From an uncultured Sulfurovum sp. (lineage in GTDB: Bacteria; Campylobacterota; Campylobacteria; Campylobacterales; Sulfurovaceae): 64,000 bases of DNA. Shown in pieces: positions 18,553 to 27,950 of the stretch. Both the position numbers and the translations under genes were made by a program. Position 1 is the stretch's first letter. The number at the start of each line of letters is the position of its first letter. Under the pieces are notes generated by a model, which worked only from the letters and a program-made list of their open reading frames with translations, made no database searches and was not told where the DNA came from. The stretch lies in NCBI GenBank assembly GCA_902727935.1, contig CACVAX010000043.1, forward strand, positions 1 to 64,000. Direction: 5' to 3'.

Positions 18553-19446
18553 ATGAAAAAAGTTTTTCTATTCTCATCTTTACTCGTTTCTTCTTTACTG
18601 GCTGATAGTAGTTTAGGACAAAAAATTTCGGTTGCTTCAGCACAAGAAATTATTATTCAAAACCCTTCACAAGTACACATCTCTCCCAGCAGAGACAATG
18701 TGCAACTCAATACTCGTGTCTCTCCTAATAATGTGCGAAACTCTTTCAAACAAGATCATCACCGTTATGACAATCGTTATTCTAACTTTGACTATGATGG
18801 TCAAGGATATTATAACGATGATGGTTATTACTATGGCTACTATGATACAACGGGATATTTTTTTAACAACATCTTCTTTGCCTACAATCTAAACTATAGT
18901 TACAATGACCGATATTACCGACGTGGTCTCTTTAGACATGGACATGCTCATCATCGACATTATGTCCATCATAATTTTAACAATTGGAACAGAGTTCACT
19001 CTTACCGTAGTCCAAACGTGATTGTTCGTGGTCACTACTATGACCGTGCGTATCATCCTCGTAATAATTACCGTTCAAACTCTAATAGCAGACAAAACTA
19101 CAACAATCGTAATAACTATAATTCTCATCGTACTCCTGCTAGAATGAATGTTAATAGAATAAGCAGAGATAACCGTAGAGACCATGTAAGAAGTAGTCGA
19201 CCAAATAGCTCTGCTCATCATAATATCCAGCGTAACGATACTAGAATAAATACCCCAAGAACAAATACACGAAATAACATCCAAAATCATTCTAACAATA
19301 ATGACTATCGAAACAACAATAACTATCGCAATAACAACTTCAGAAATAATTCACAAAATCAAATGAGAAGCCGTCAAAGCAATAGAGGGGAAGCGAAAAT
19401 GAATACGCGAGGTTCATCTAACAGACACATGGGAAGATCTAAATAG
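18553..19446 (+). CDS. Secreted Asn/Arg/Tyr/His-rich low-complexity protein
   Basis: The 297-residue protein has a signal peptide (1-17) and a short ordered N-terminus with KISVASAQEIIIQNPSQVHI. A Tyr/Gly/Asp segment follows (75-120), then a His-rich segment (128-150, RHGHAHHRHYVHHNF) and a strongly Asn/Arg-rich tail to the end. The composition points to an unstructured surface or periplasmic protein; metal binding by the His cluster is possible. No family recognised. It is divergent from ruvX. Confidence 0.65.
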   Translation: MKKVFLFSSLLVSSLLADSSLGQKISVASAQEIIIQNPSQVHISPSRDNVQLNTRVSPNNVRNSFKQDHHRYDNRYSNFDYDGQGYYNDDGYYYGYYDTTGYFFNNIFFAYNLNYSYNDRYYRRGLFRHGHAHHRHYVHHNFNNWNRVHSYRSPNVIVRGHYYDRAYHPRNNYRSNSNSRQNYNNRNNYNSHRTPARMNVNRISRDNRRDHVRSSRPNSSAHHNIQRNDTRINTPRTNTRNNIQNHSNNNDYRNNNNYRNNNFRNNSQNQMRSRQSNRGEAKMNTRGSSNRHMGRSK

Positions 19447-19462
19447 ACTCTCTCGCATTATC

Positions 19463-20635
19463 TTACAATTTAGCCTTCAAATTATCTAAACGTTGATTTG
19501 AAGCTTCTATATCGTTTAAGCTAACGTCTCCATTTTTAATCATTTGTTTAACCATATTGACCAAAGAACTGGTTTTGATCATACTTTTTACAGAGAGTTG
19601 ATTTCCAAAAAGTAAAATGTCGTTACCTGCATTAATGGCTAATTTTAAGGTATTTTTTAGACCATACTTTTTATTAATCGCTCCCATTTGTAAGTCATCT
19701 GTAATGACCACACCATTAAAACCAAATTCACCTCGTAACTTACCATTAATAATTTTATTGGACAGAGTTGCTGGATATTTGGAATCCAATCTTTTATTAA
19801 ATACATGGGCAACCATAACCGTGTCTATGGTATGTGTTTGAGCCAATAATCGATACGGTTCTAATTCTATTTCTTGCCATAAATTGGTTACATCTACAAA
19901 ACCTTTATGCGTATCTCCTAAAGATGAACCATGTCCAGGAAAATGCTTAAGCGAAGTTAGTACGCCATTACTGTGCATAGCATCCATAAAAATAGAGGCA
20001 TATTTTACAACTTGTTTAGGGTCAGATCCAAAAGAACGTCCTAGTTTATAAATCACATGGTTTCTTTTATTAATGGCTAAATCCACATCGGGTGCTAAAT
20101 TATAATTGATACCTACCGAAGCTAGTTCTGCTCCCATGTTTTCATAATGATTTTTAACTTGTGTATCAGATAGCTTAATAACATCCGAAGCTTTTGGAAA
20201 TTTTCCATAAAAACCATATTTACTTTTGAGCCGTTGAACTTTACCCCCCTCTTGATCAACAGAAATAAGTAATTTTCCATCTTTAGAACAGGCTTGAAGC
20301 TCTTGAGTTAACTTGCTCAACTGATATTTTGTAGCAATGTTTTTAGCTTGTTTATGATTCACAGGATTCATATCAAACAAAATTACCCCTGCTAAATTAT
20401 ACTTGGCGATGTCTTGACAAATTTGAGAGTTTTGAGGAGCAGATGTCCCCATAAAGCCTACCATTAGCATCGAACCTATTTTTTCATCTAAGCTTCGAGG
20501 AGCTACTTCTAAAGCTTGATTAAAAGATTGTTCTTCCAAAATCAATGGATCTTGTGATTTTTTATCATCAACAGCATTAAGAGAACAGCCTCCTAAAACA
20601 AGCAGTGTTAAAAGCGTAAAATGTTTCATTTTCAT
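19463..20635 (-). CDS. nagZ: Lipoprotein beta-N-acetylhexosaminidase, GH3 family (NagZ-like)
   Basis: The 390-residue protein has a lipobox LLVLGGCSLN (Cys about 16) and a GH3 catalytic domain. LISVDQEGGKVQRL and the loop SLKHFPGHGSSLGDTHKGF are the NagZ signature, including its Asp-His dyad. NGVVITDDLQMGAI carries the nucleophile Asp. NagZ removes GlcNAc from muropeptides during wall recycling. A lipoprotein form implies action in the periplasm rather than cytosol, unlike E. coli NagZ. Confidence 0.88.
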   Translation of the reverse strand: MKMKHFTLLTLLVLGGCSLNAVDDKKSQDPLILEEQSFNQALEVAPRSLDEKIGSMLMVGFMGTSAPQNSQICQDIAKYNLAGVILFDMNPVNHKQAKNIATKYQLSKLTQELQACSKDGKLLISVDQEGGKVQRLKSKYGFYGKFPKASDVIKLSDTQVKNHYENMGAELASVGINYNLAPDVDLAINKRNHVIYKLGRSFGSDPKQVVKYASIFMDAMHSNGVLTSLKHFPGHGSSLGDTHKGFVDVTNLWQEIELEPYRLLAQTHTIDTVMVAHVFNKRLDSKYPATLSNKIINGKLRGEFGFNGVVITDDLQMGAINKKYGLKNTLKLAINAGNDILLFGNQLSVKSMIKTSSLVNMVKQMIKNGDVSLNDIEASNQRLDNLKAKL

Positions 20636-20950
20636 AAGTTATTCCTATATTAAATATAAATAAGTTTGATTAACCCTATCTATTTTTATCTCTTTTCGCT
20701 ATAATTCGCAAAATTTCTGCAAGAGTATATCAAACATCTCTTATTTTTAGGACATTTCTAAACATTGTCTCTAAACATGAATGAGCATTCAAGACATCCA
20801 CTTAAAACGTGTGATTATTTGGTATTAGCTGCAAAAATTGGGGTCGACGATCGCCATTTATGGACTAAAGCAATACTAATTGATTACTGTTTCTGTTTTA
20901 AATACGCACACACTTTTACCCTACAAAATTTACTACAAAGAAGTACACCT
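20636..20950 (+). promoter_or_regulatory. Long 5' region of the DEAD-box helicase gene
   Basis: A TATAAT box at 20700-20705 lies about 245 nt before the helicase ATG, leaving a leader of roughly 240 nt. An in-frame TTG at 20765 would encode 62 extra residues unlike any helicase N-terminus, so I treat the stretch as untranslated. Long leaders on RNA-helicase genes are often cold- or self-regulated; no named RNA motif was recognised. Confidence 0.45.
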
Positions 20951-22465
20951 ATGACATTTCAAGATTTTAATTTTAAAGATACCTTAAACCAAGCCATTGA
21001 TGATGCTGGATTTAAAGAACCAAGCCCTGTTCAAGCTGATGCAATTCCTCTTATATTAGAAGGTCATGACTTAATTGGTCAAGCACAAACAGGTACAGGA
21101 AAAACAGCTGCATTTGGTTTACCAGTGATTCAACAAATGCTTGGTAACAAAGGAGTTGAAGCCTTAGTTATCGTGCCAACACGTGAACTAGCAATGCAAG
21201 TTTCGGATGAACTTTTCCGTTTTGGTAAAACTGCTGGTCTTAAGACGGCTACTGTTTATGGTGGTACACCCTACAACAAACAAATTGAAAGAATTAACCA
21301 AGCCAATATCATTGTAGCTACGCCAGGTAGACTTCAAGACTTACTTCAGTCAAAAAGAGTAAGCATTAACCCTTCATTTGTTATTTTAGATGAAGCTGAT
21401 GAAATGCTTGACATGGGATTTTTAGATGAAATTAAAAATATTTTTACTTTCCTTCCAGAAGAGCGTCAAACACTTATGTTTTCAGCAACCATGCCTAAAC
21501 AAATTAAAATTCTTGCAGAAAAGATTCTTAAAACGCCAAAATCTGTAACCATTACCAAAAGTGAAAGAACCAACACTGACATTACACAAATGTTTTATGT
21601 GGTAGCTGACTATGAAAGAGATGATGCCCTTTTAAGACTTATTGACTATAAAAACCCTAAAAAATGTATTATTTTTTGTAGAATGAAAAAAGAGGTAGAC
21701 AGACTCTCTTCTTACATGACAGCACAAGGGTTTAAAGTAGCAGCACTTCATGGTGACATGGAGCAAAAGCAACGTGAGCATACCATTCGTTCATTTAAAC
21801 AAGGTCTAGTAGAAATCTTTATTGCTACAGATGTTGCTGCACGTGGTCTTGATGTGAATGATGTTTCGCATGTATTTAACTACCATATTCCTTTTGATTC
21901 TGAGTCTTATGTTCATAGAATTGGTCGTACAGGTCGTGCTGGAAATAAAGGGGAAGCAATCACTTTAGTTTCTCCTAATGAACTTAGAACCATTAAAAGA
22001 ATTGAAAAAGACGTTGGAACAGTAATGGTTTCAGAAGTTATCCCAACACGTCAAGAAGTTCAAACGCGTAAAGATGGTGACCTATTGGCAAAAATTGCTG
22101 ATACAAAGGTAACTACTTCTGGAAAAGAAATGGTTAAAACCCTTCAACATGACATTGACATTGTTACCATTGCACATCTTCTTGCTACCATTGTTCAACA
22201 AGAAGTAGATGTTAAAGGTAAAGACATCATTGGTCTTGGAAGCGAAGAAGTTAAAGCACTGATTGAAAGAGCTAAAAACTGGAAAGGTGGAGACAGAAAC
22301 AGTGGTGGACGTGGAAGAAACAGAAGCCGTAACCGTAGTGGTGGAGGTCGTGGAGGTGACAGAGGTGGAAACCGTGGTGGCGACCGTAGAGGTGGTGGAA
22401 ACAGAGATAGCCGTAGTGGTGGAGGAAACCGTGGAAGCCGTAATGGTGGAGGAAATAGAGATTAA
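20951..22465 (+). CDS. DEAD-box RNA helicase with RGG-rich tail
   Basis: This 504-residue ATP-dependent RNA helicase starts MTFQDFNFKDTLNQAI with the Q motif (FKEPSPVQADAIP). It has the full set of motifs: AQTGTGKTAAF (I), PTRELA (Ia), TPGR (Ib), DEAD (II), SATMP (III), CRMKKEVD (IV), ATDVAARGLDV (V) and HRIGRTGRAG (VI). A C-terminal tail (about 440-504) of Gly-Arg-Asn repeats binds RNA non-specifically. It resembles RhlE/DeaD helicases acting in ribosome assembly and mRNA decay. Confidence 0.93.
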   Translation: MTFQDFNFKDTLNQAIDDAGFKEPSPVQADAIPLILEGHDLIGQAQTGTGKTAAFGLPVIQQMLGNKGVEALVIVPTRELAMQVSDELFRFGKTAGLKTATVYGGTPYNKQIERINQANIIVATPGRLQDLLQSKRVSINPSFVILDEADEMLDMGFLDEIKNIFTFLPEERQTLMFSATMPKQIKILAEKILKTPKSVTITKSERTNTDITQMFYVVADYERDDALLRLIDYKNPKKCIIFCRMKKEVDRLSSYMTAQGFKVAALHGDMEQKQREHTIRSFKQGLVEIFIATDVAARGLDVNDVSHVFNYHIPFDSESYVHRIGRTGRAGNKGEAITLVSPNELRTIKRIEKDVGTVMVSEVIPTRQEVQTRKDGDLLAKIADTKVTTSGKEMVKTLQHDIDIVTIAHLLATIVQQEVDVKGKDIIGLGSEEVKALIERAKNWKGGDRNSGGRGRNRSRNRSGGGRGGDRGGNRGGDRRGGGNRDSRSGGGNRGSRNGGGNRD

Positions 22466-22472
22466 GTTCTAA

Positions 22473-22499
22473 AAAAGAGGTATTTAAAAGCCTCTTTTT
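22473..22499 (+). terminator. Intrinsic terminator after the helicase gene
   Basis: AGAGG-N10-CCTCT stem followed by TTTTT, a few nt after the stop codon at 22465. Confidence 0.85.
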
Positions 22500-22545
22500 C
22501 TAAGACTTAATGGCTATTTACACAATAAATACATGTTTTCTTGGT

Positions 22546-22551
22546 TATAAT
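22546..22551 (+). promoter_or_regulatory. -10 box for the thioredoxin-like gene pair
   Basis: TATAAT 36 nt before the ATG at 22587, with T-rich upstream sequence and no clear -35 box. Confidence 0.5.
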
Positions 22552-22586
22552 ATTCTATAAAAATTTTAATATTTTAAAGGACTTAA

Positions 22587-23120
22587 ATGAAGAAACTACT
22601 ATTGACACTGATATTTACTTTTACAACTATTTTACAAGCTGCAGAGACGCCTACTTTTGCATTAAAAACCATTGATGACAAAAACATTACAGTTAGTCAA
22701 ATAAAAATTTCTGACACGGAATCTGGTTTAAATTTTCATGAGTTTAAAGGAAAAGCTGTCATTCTTTCACTTTTTGGACATCGATGTCCACCATGTATTA
22801 AAGAAATTCCAGAATTTATAAAACTAACAAAGAAACATAAAGCCAGTAAAGATCTAGAAATTGTGGCAATTGAATCACAACGCTACTCTGTAAACAAACT
22901 AAAAGAGTTTGTTGATGACTATGATATGAACTACAATGTTATTGCAGGAATAGAACACAATGACTTCATTGATTACATAGCAAAAATGGCTGGATATGGT
23001 AGGGGTATACCACTTCCACTCTTAATTGCTATCAATAAAGATGGTGAAGTCGAGCAAGTACGTGCAGGACTTGTAAGAGAAGATGAACTGGCAATGTTAA
23101 TTGAGGACTTAAACGATTAA
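22587..23120 (+). CDS. Periplasmic thioredoxin-like (TlpA/ResA) protein
   Basis: The 177-residue protein has a signal peptide (1-18) and a TlpA-like fold with the redox motif FGHRCPPCIKEIP and a cis-Pro in GRGIPLPLLIAINKDGEV. It probably keeps exported cysteines reduced, for example during cytochrome c maturation. It is 31 nt upstream of a related lipoprotein and shares the IKEIP/IKEMP block, which suggests a tandem duplication. Confidence 0.85.
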   Translation: MKKLLLTLIFTFTTILQAAETPTFALKTIDDKNITVSQIKISDTESGLNFHEFKGKAVILSLFGHRCPPCIKEIPEFIKLTKKHKASKDLEIVAIESQRYSVNKLKEFVDDYDMNYNVIAGIEHNDFIDYIAKMAGYGRGIPLPLLIAINKDGEVEQVRAGLVREDELAMLIEDLND

Positions 23121-23151
23121 TAGCTTCCAGAATTAAAAAAAGGGAAACATA

Positions 23152-23868
23152 ATGAAAATAACAAAAATAGGCTTAACACAAATATCAATTTTAACCACAA
23201 CTTTGCTTTTAAATACAGCTTGTTTTGGGATATTTGGTGGAGAATCAGTAGCTCCAAAAAGGACTCAAGTAAGTCCTGTTATGCCTACTTCTACGCAATT
23301 AAAGCCTTCACTCGTCACCATAGCTCCAGAGTGTTCTGATGACCTTAATGCTCAAAGTTCTTGTAATAAAGGACTCATTAAAACACAAGAGCTAAAACCC
23401 AAAAAAGCCATCACTCAAACAGGTGGAGAAGTACATAAATTACGAAGTATTCAAGGACAAGCAATAACCATTATTGAACGTTCTAATGGCTATGTTTTTC
23501 CAGAATTAAAAAATAAAATTGTTATTTTAAGTATGTTTGGTAAAAACTGTTCTCACTGTATTAAAGAGATGCCACTTATGAATAAATTACGCCGACAATA
23601 TGGAAATAAATTAGAAATAGTTGCCCTACAAGTTGAAGGTAAAATGTCTCCCATGCAAGCCAATGCATTAATAAGAAGACATAAAATTACTTATCCTATT
23701 ATTTCAGGAGAAACAGCAACCAACTTACAATACCATGTGCAAAACACCTATGGATGGACAGGTATATTACCATTTCTTATGTTGATTAAAGATGGTGTTA
23801 CGGAAGCGAGTTATCGAGGAGAAGTAAGTTATAATGAAATAAACAGTGATATTCGTTCGCTTTTATAA
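23152..23868 (+). CDS. TlpA-like thioredoxin lipoprotein
   Basis: The 238-residue protein begins with a lipoprotein signal ending LLLNTACFG (Cys about 24). A proline-rich linker with two cysteines (PECSDDLNAQSSCNKG) follows, then a thioredoxin fold with FGKNCSHCIKEMP as active site and TGILPFLMLI as cis-Pro strand. It resembles the preceding gene but is membrane-anchored by lipid. Disulfide exchange in the periplasm is the likely role. Confidence 0.83.
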   Translation: MKITKIGLTQISILTTTLLLNTACFGIFGGESVAPKRTQVSPVMPTSTQLKPSLVTIAPECSDDLNAQSSCNKGLIKTQELKPKKAITQTGGEVHKLRSIQGQAITIIERSNGYVFPELKNKIVILSMFGKNCSHCIKEMPLMNKLRRQYGNKLEIVALQVEGKMSPMQANALIRRHKITYPIISGETATNLQYHVQNTYGWTGILPFLMLIKDGVTEASYRGEVSYNEINSDIRSLL

Positions 23869-23883
23869 TAACTTTTTACACCC

Positions 23884-23909
23884 GTTCTATTTGTTCAAAA
23901 AAATAGAAC
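23884..23909 (+). terminator. Hairpin after the thioredoxin pair
   Basis: GTTCTATTT and AAATAGAAC form a 9-bp stem with a T-rich stretch a few bases downstream. Confidence 0.6.
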
Positions 23910-23983
23910 CTCCTACTTTTTATTATCTTTTTCTTCTCTTTCATTAGCTATAATTATTTAAATTAAAATCAAGGAAATATATT

Positions 23984-24439
23984 TTGCTACCAGATGTTCT
24001 AACCAAAACAAATCAAACTAAAAAAGGTAAACAAGAAAAACACTTACGTTGGTGGGTTACCCTTATTCTTTCACTCGCACTGGCATTGGGTACTTGGAAT
24101 CCATTAGGTCACCATTTTATTCATTATGTTTCACAACAAGACGTTTTAGCTGGATTTACTCCTTTTGCCATTCTTATCATGGTTGGTCTTTGGATTTTAG
24201 CCATTAAATCCATTTTACAATCCATTGGTATTTTAGGAACAATTGCTACGGTTTTAATTATCTTAGCCTTTCTTTGGGGCTTAAACCAATATGGTTGGCT
24301 TGACTTCTCTGATGCAACACATATGGGATGGACAGGCACCCTCTCTGTGGGCTTTATTATTTGGATAGGAATTAACGCATCAATTATTTGGAAAACCATC
24401 ACAGGTGTTTACGCCACTGATATTGTAGAATCAGAATAA
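23984..24439 (+). CDS. Four-helix inner-membrane protein of unknown function
   Basis: The 151-residue protein starts at TTG 23984, 8 nt after AAGGAAAT, reading MLPDVLTKTNQ. It has four hydrophobic helices (about 24-40, 53-72, 77-97, 111-131) with WGLNQYGWLDFSDATHMGWTG between helices three and four. No family is recognised. A TATAAT lies at 23949-23954. It is 8 nt upstream of a second membrane protein, so they form an operon. Confidence 0.6.
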   Translation: MLPDVLTKTNQTKKGKQEKHLRWWVTLILSLALALGTWNPLGHHFIHYVSQQDVLAGFTPFAILIMVGLWILAIKSILQSIGILGTIATVLIILAFLWGLNQYGWLDFSDATHMGWTGTLSVGFIIWIGINASIIWKTITGVYATDIVESE

Positions 24440-24447
24440 AGTAAACA

Positions 24448-25704
24448 ATGAAACGACGATACAAAGCACTTATTGCCATTGTAATTCCTGTAATTATAAT
24501 GGCACTACTCTCCTACATACACCCCATCTCATACAATTATATTATGGGGTATATGGTTGCTGTTGTATTGGTCTTCAAATCATCCATTCTTTCTCTATGG
24601 TTTCTCTCCAAATTAAAGCTTTTACACTTTATTAAGGGCTTAACCATCTTTCAAGCCCTTCTTTTAGGCATAAAAAGATGGCTTATAGACAATGTTGTTT
24701 CGAAATGGCTAGATAAACATATTATAAGCCATTTCAAAAAACCTTTCCAAGAACTCTTTCAATACTACAAAGCACTTAGTTTTAAAACCAAAATTAAAAA
24801 CTTTGTGGTCATTGCCTTACCACTTGGGGTGGGGGTTTGGATTATGTATCTTACAGATATGTTAACCTCCTTAGCACTATTTGTTCAATTAAAAGTAATT
24901 GTTATTGGCTTCTTTAAAACACTTTGGGTCATTGTCTCCAAAGTTATTATTTGGCTTACCTCTTCATGGTTTGCACCCATATTTGAAGTCTTTGCACTCT
25001 CTTATCTACTCACATTACTTGAAAGGTTTTTAGGAGAAAACAATCCTATTAGTCGATTTTTTAATTATATTGGTAATAAATTAAATGATCTATTAGCCTT
25101 TATGGGCGTAGTAAATGAAAAGCACATTGAACCTATTTTCAATAAAAACATTTCAAGACACAGTGCAAGTTTTAGCAGTCGTATTTCAGAAATGATTCGT
25201 AACAAAAAAATCAAAGATGAATACCTCTATTTTGATAACTTTCAAAACATTATCTTAAAAGGTCATATTGATGCCTATCATTATTTTGATGGTATGGATT
25301 GTATGGAAAGTAAAAAAGAGCTTTACACAATTATTAATCAAAAGACAGATGACAATATCGATATTATTGCTTATGTTTCACGTAATGATAAAGGAGAATT
25401 ACTTGAAGAAAAAGTGCCTGATAACTTTTACCATGATATCTTTTTACTCAAAGGCATTGCCAGTCATCGAAACCATGGAGTAAGGATTCAAAATCATGAC
25501 AGCATAGACTACACCGACTTTTGGGTCTTAAATACGAGCAAATATCCTGTTTGGATTAAAAGTCATTGCCAAGGCATTAAGCATGAAGAGATTCAAGCTA
25601 ATTCAGTCAAGTTCATAAAAACAAAAAACCATATTAATCTTAATAATAATCTGTATTTCGAATACAATAACATTAGCATCTCACCAACAATTTTAAATAC
25701 TTAA
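24448..25704 (+). CDS. Multi-pass membrane protein with soluble C-terminal domain
   Basis: The 418-residue protein has about six hydrophobic segments between residues 5 and 205, with amphipathic helices such as HFKKPFQELFQYYKALSFKTK. A soluble domain follows (about 230-418) containing DYTDFWVLNTSKYPVWIKSHCQG. I recognise no family or catalytic motif. The domain is AT-rich like its neighbours. It follows the four-helix membrane gene by 8 nt. The 220 bases after it (25705-25925) hold no gene I can see. Confidence 0.6.
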   Translation: MKRRYKALIAIVIPVIIMALLSYIHPISYNYIMGYMVAVVLVFKSSILSLWFLSKLKLLHFIKGLTIFQALLLGIKRWLIDNVVSKWLDKHIISHFKKPFQELFQYYKALSFKTKIKNFVVIALPLGVGVWIMYLTDMLTSLALFVQLKVIVIGFFKTLWVIVSKVIIWLTSSWFAPIFEVFALSYLLTLLERFLGENNPISRFFNYIGNKLNDLLAFMGVVNEKHIEPIFNKNISRHSASFSSRISEMIRNKKIKDEYLYFDNFQNIILKGHIDAYHYFDGMDCMESKKELYTIINQKTDDNIDIIAYVSRNDKGELLEEKVPDNFYHDIFLLKGIASHRNHGVRIQNHDSIDYTDFWVLNTSKYPVWIKSHCQGIKHEEIQANSVKFIKTKNHINLNNNLYFEYNNISISPTILNT

Positions 25705-25925
25705 AAAGAGAAAATCTATAAAAAATTTAGCTTATTATTTAACTTTAATCTTCTTATACACTTAATGCTTACCTTTACTACTTTTAACTATTGATAATGG
25801 CTTCAAAGACAATGATTTTATGAGATTGATGACAGTTTAATACTATCAAACTTAGGTTATAAATATTTTCATTTTTAACATATTATGTAATGTTGTTACA
25901 AAATATACCATTAGATACACGCTCT

Positions 25926-26705
25926 TTAAACCAAACGTACCAAACCATTTTCTATAAATACCAAACCTTCTAATTCAGCTTCATAAACTCTATCTCCAAA
26001 CTGTGAGATGGCATCATCAAAAGTAGGTGATTTTTGACAAAAATAAAAAAAATCATCTTTGGGGACAACCTCATTTTGAGGAACAATACCATACTTATTT
26101 GCAAACTTTTCAATGTCATAGATTGGTTTGGCTAAGCCTTTTTCAAGTAAACCATTTGTTCCTTTGCTCTCATCTAAACGTTGAGGTATCACATAAATCT
26201 CCTTGCCCATTTTTAATGCAAACTCAACAGAACGCATAGAGCCAGAGTTTTCATCAGCTTCAGTTACAATCAACACCTCACCTAAAGCAACCACCAACTC
26301 ATTTCGCACCACAAATGACCAAGGTGCTGCTTTAGTCGTTACTCGAAACTGACTCATCACTAGCCCTTCTTTCTCAATCTTTTCAATAAGATGTCGGTTA
26401 ATCGATGGATAGCGAATATCCAATGAGTTTGCCACCACAGCAATGGTATTTTGAAATCCAGCAGCTTGATGGACTAAAGCATCCACCCCCATTGCTGCAC
26501 CCGACACCAAACAAATACCCCGTTTAGCTAAAGCTGAAGCCAAATTTTTAGTTTGATTTTGGGTATAAATAGAAGGTTTACGTGTGCCAACCATTGAAAT
26601 TTTTGGTCTCTCTAACAAAGAAGTATTCCCCAATGTATATAAAGCTTTTGGATATTTTTTCATACGCTCCAAAGCTTCTATATGTTCTTTATATTCATCA
26701 ATCAC
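25926..26705 (-). CDS. dprA: DNA-processing protein DprA
   Basis: DprA binds incoming single-stranded DNA and loads RecA during natural transformation. The 259-residue protein keeps the Rossmann-like core: GTRKPSIYTQNQTKNLASAL, GICLVSGAAMGVDALVHQAA, VTEADENSGSMRSVEFALKMG and VIPQRLDESKGTNGLL. A short winged-helix-like end follows (about 215-259). It lacks the N-terminal SAM-like domain of longer homologues, as is usual in this phylum. It abuts the phosphatase gene (shared base 26705). Confidence 0.88.
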   Translation of the reverse strand: MIDEYKEHIEALERMKKYPKALYTLGNTSLLERPKISMVGTRKPSIYTQNQTKNLASALAKRGICLVSGAAMGVDALVHQAAGFQNTIAVVANSLDIRYPSINRHLIEKIEKEGLVMSQFRVTTKAAPWSFVVRNELVVALGEVLIVTEADENSGSMRSVEFALKMGKEIYVIPQRLDESKGTNGLLEKGLAKPIYDIEKFANKYGIVPQNEVVPKDDFFYFCQKSPTFDDAISQFGDRVYEAELEGLVFIENGLVRLV

Positions 26706-27457
26706 TAACTCACCTTTTCATAATTTAAATCAGTTGAAGCATACACTTCTCCTGTTCCAACACAATACGCAGACAAAAGACCAAAACCTTTTTCTTGTTT
26801 CATATAGCAACCTGTGTCAATATTGACATAATGCTTATGAATAGTAGCAGCATATCGTTGAGGAGTATGCCCAAAAATATTAAAAATAGGTTCACTGTCT
26901 AGGGGTTGTATACGCCCCCACAATACAATATTGCTAAATTTTCTTATGTTCTCTTCCTCGGCACTCTCTTTTAAATTCCATACCGAAGCTATGGCTGAAT
27001 GTGAAACAACTACTTTTCGTCCAGAAGCATGTTTAACGTCTAAATCTAAATAAAGAGGTAGACGCTTCATCCACTCGATATCATCTTCAAACTGAAAGAT
27101 AAAATCTTTAATAAAAGGATGTGCAACCATTTTACCCTGAGAGATAGAAACCAGATCGTAGGAGATAAGGGTCTCTATCCCTCCACTTTTTAACCAAATA
27201 TTATCTTGTTGAATTGCTCTATTATTTTTAACAGCTTCAATAAACTCTGACCCATAATCTATCATCATCACTTCATGATTGCCTTTAACACAAGCGAGTT
27301 TATGCTCTCTTACAAACCGTACAACATGCGCACTTTGACTACCTCTATCAACCAAGTCACCCACAAAAATAAGCTGAGAATACCTTGGTGTTTTAGCCAC
27401 TAAATTTATAAGTGCATTGTATTCACCATGAACATCTCCCACAACACAATAGTTCAT
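26705..27457 (-). CDS. Calcineurin-like metallophosphoesterase (ApaH/PrpE-like)
   Basis: The 250-residue enzyme shows the phosphoesterase motifs GDVHGEYNALINL, GDLVDRGSQS and GNHEVM, with VVSHSAIASV and FGHTPQRYA supplying later His ligands. It resembles the Ser/Thr phosphatase/ApaH/PrpE group; candidate substrates are Ap4A or phosphoproteins. It is cytosolic and co-transcribed with dprA. Confidence 0.87.
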   Translation of the reverse strand: MNYCVVGDVHGEYNALINLVAKTPRYSQLIFVGDLVDRGSQSAHVVRFVREHKLACVKGNHEVMMIDYGSEFIEAVKNNRAIQQDNIWLKSGGIETLISYDLVSISQGKMVAHPFIKDFIFQFEDDIEWMKRLPLYLDLDVKHASGRKVVVSHSAIASVWNLKESAEEENIRKFSNIVLWGRIQPLDSEPIFNIFGHTPQRYAATIHKHYVNIDTGCYMKQEKGFGLLSAYCVGTGEVYASTDLNYEKVS

Positions 27458-27547
27458 CTCTATATCTTTCTTTAGTTAAATTAATCTAATATATTATAAC
27501 AAAATTAAATAAATAATATCCTAAAAAATTAAATAAATAATTTATGG

Positions 27548-27553
27548 TATAAT
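27548..27553 (+). promoter_or_regulatory. -10 box for the DUF2853 gene
   Basis: TATAAT about 31 nt before the ATG at 27584, followed by an AAGGA ribosome site. Confidence 0.55.
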
Positions 27554-27583
27554 AAATTTTAAAAATTAAGTTAAGGATTACAC

Positions 27584-27925
27584 ATGAGTAAACGTGATGA
27601 AAAAATTGCAGCAATGATTGCTGAAGCAAAAAAATTAAACTTACCTATCTCTGATGATTTAATTACAAAAGTAGCAATTGGCTTAGGTTCAGTACTGTAC
27701 AACAAAGATACAGCAACCGTAGCCTGTGGACAAACTACAGAACTTGAAATAGTGAAAAATAATTATTTAAAAAAGAAACTCGCTCTTAGCAATTCTGACA
27801 GTGAACTAGATGCTGCCATTAAAGAAATATGTGAACAACTAGGAAGTGCGAATAGAAACAAATACAGAGTTCACTTCTATGCTCTTTTAGCCATGAAATT
27901 TAATAAAACCGATATCTATGCATAA
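27584..27925 (+). CDS. DUF2853-family protein
   Basis: The 113-residue all-helical protein begins MSKRDEKIAAMIAEAKKLNL and ends with NRNKYRVHFYALLAMKFNK, the hallmark pattern of DUF2853 (small helical proteins of unknown role found in proteobacteria and Bacteroidetes). No signal peptide. A single-gene unit with its own promoter and a shared terminator at 27931-27950. Confidence 0.8.
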   Translation: MSKRDEKIAAMIAEAKKLNLPISDDLITKVAIGLGSVLYNKDTATVACGQTTELEIVKNNYLKKKLALSNSDSELDAAIKEICEQLGSANRNKYRVHFYALLAMKFNKTDIYA

Positions 27926-27930
27926 AATAT

Positions 27931-27950
27931 AAGGTCAAATAACTGACCTT
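27931..27950. terminator. Bidirectional terminator palindrome
   Basis: AAGGTCA-AATAAC-TGACCTT between convergent genes; T-runs are weak, so the call is moderate. Confidence 0.65.

Noticed and set aside
20765-20950. N-terminal extension of the DEAD-box helicase
   Set aside because: It begins at TTG, has no ribosome site and no helicase-like sequence; the Q motif fits a start at 20951.
22263-22472. 69-codon frame rich in Val/Glu overlapping the helicase tail
   Set aside because: Frame-shifted reading of the Gly-Arg repeats in the helicase C-terminus.
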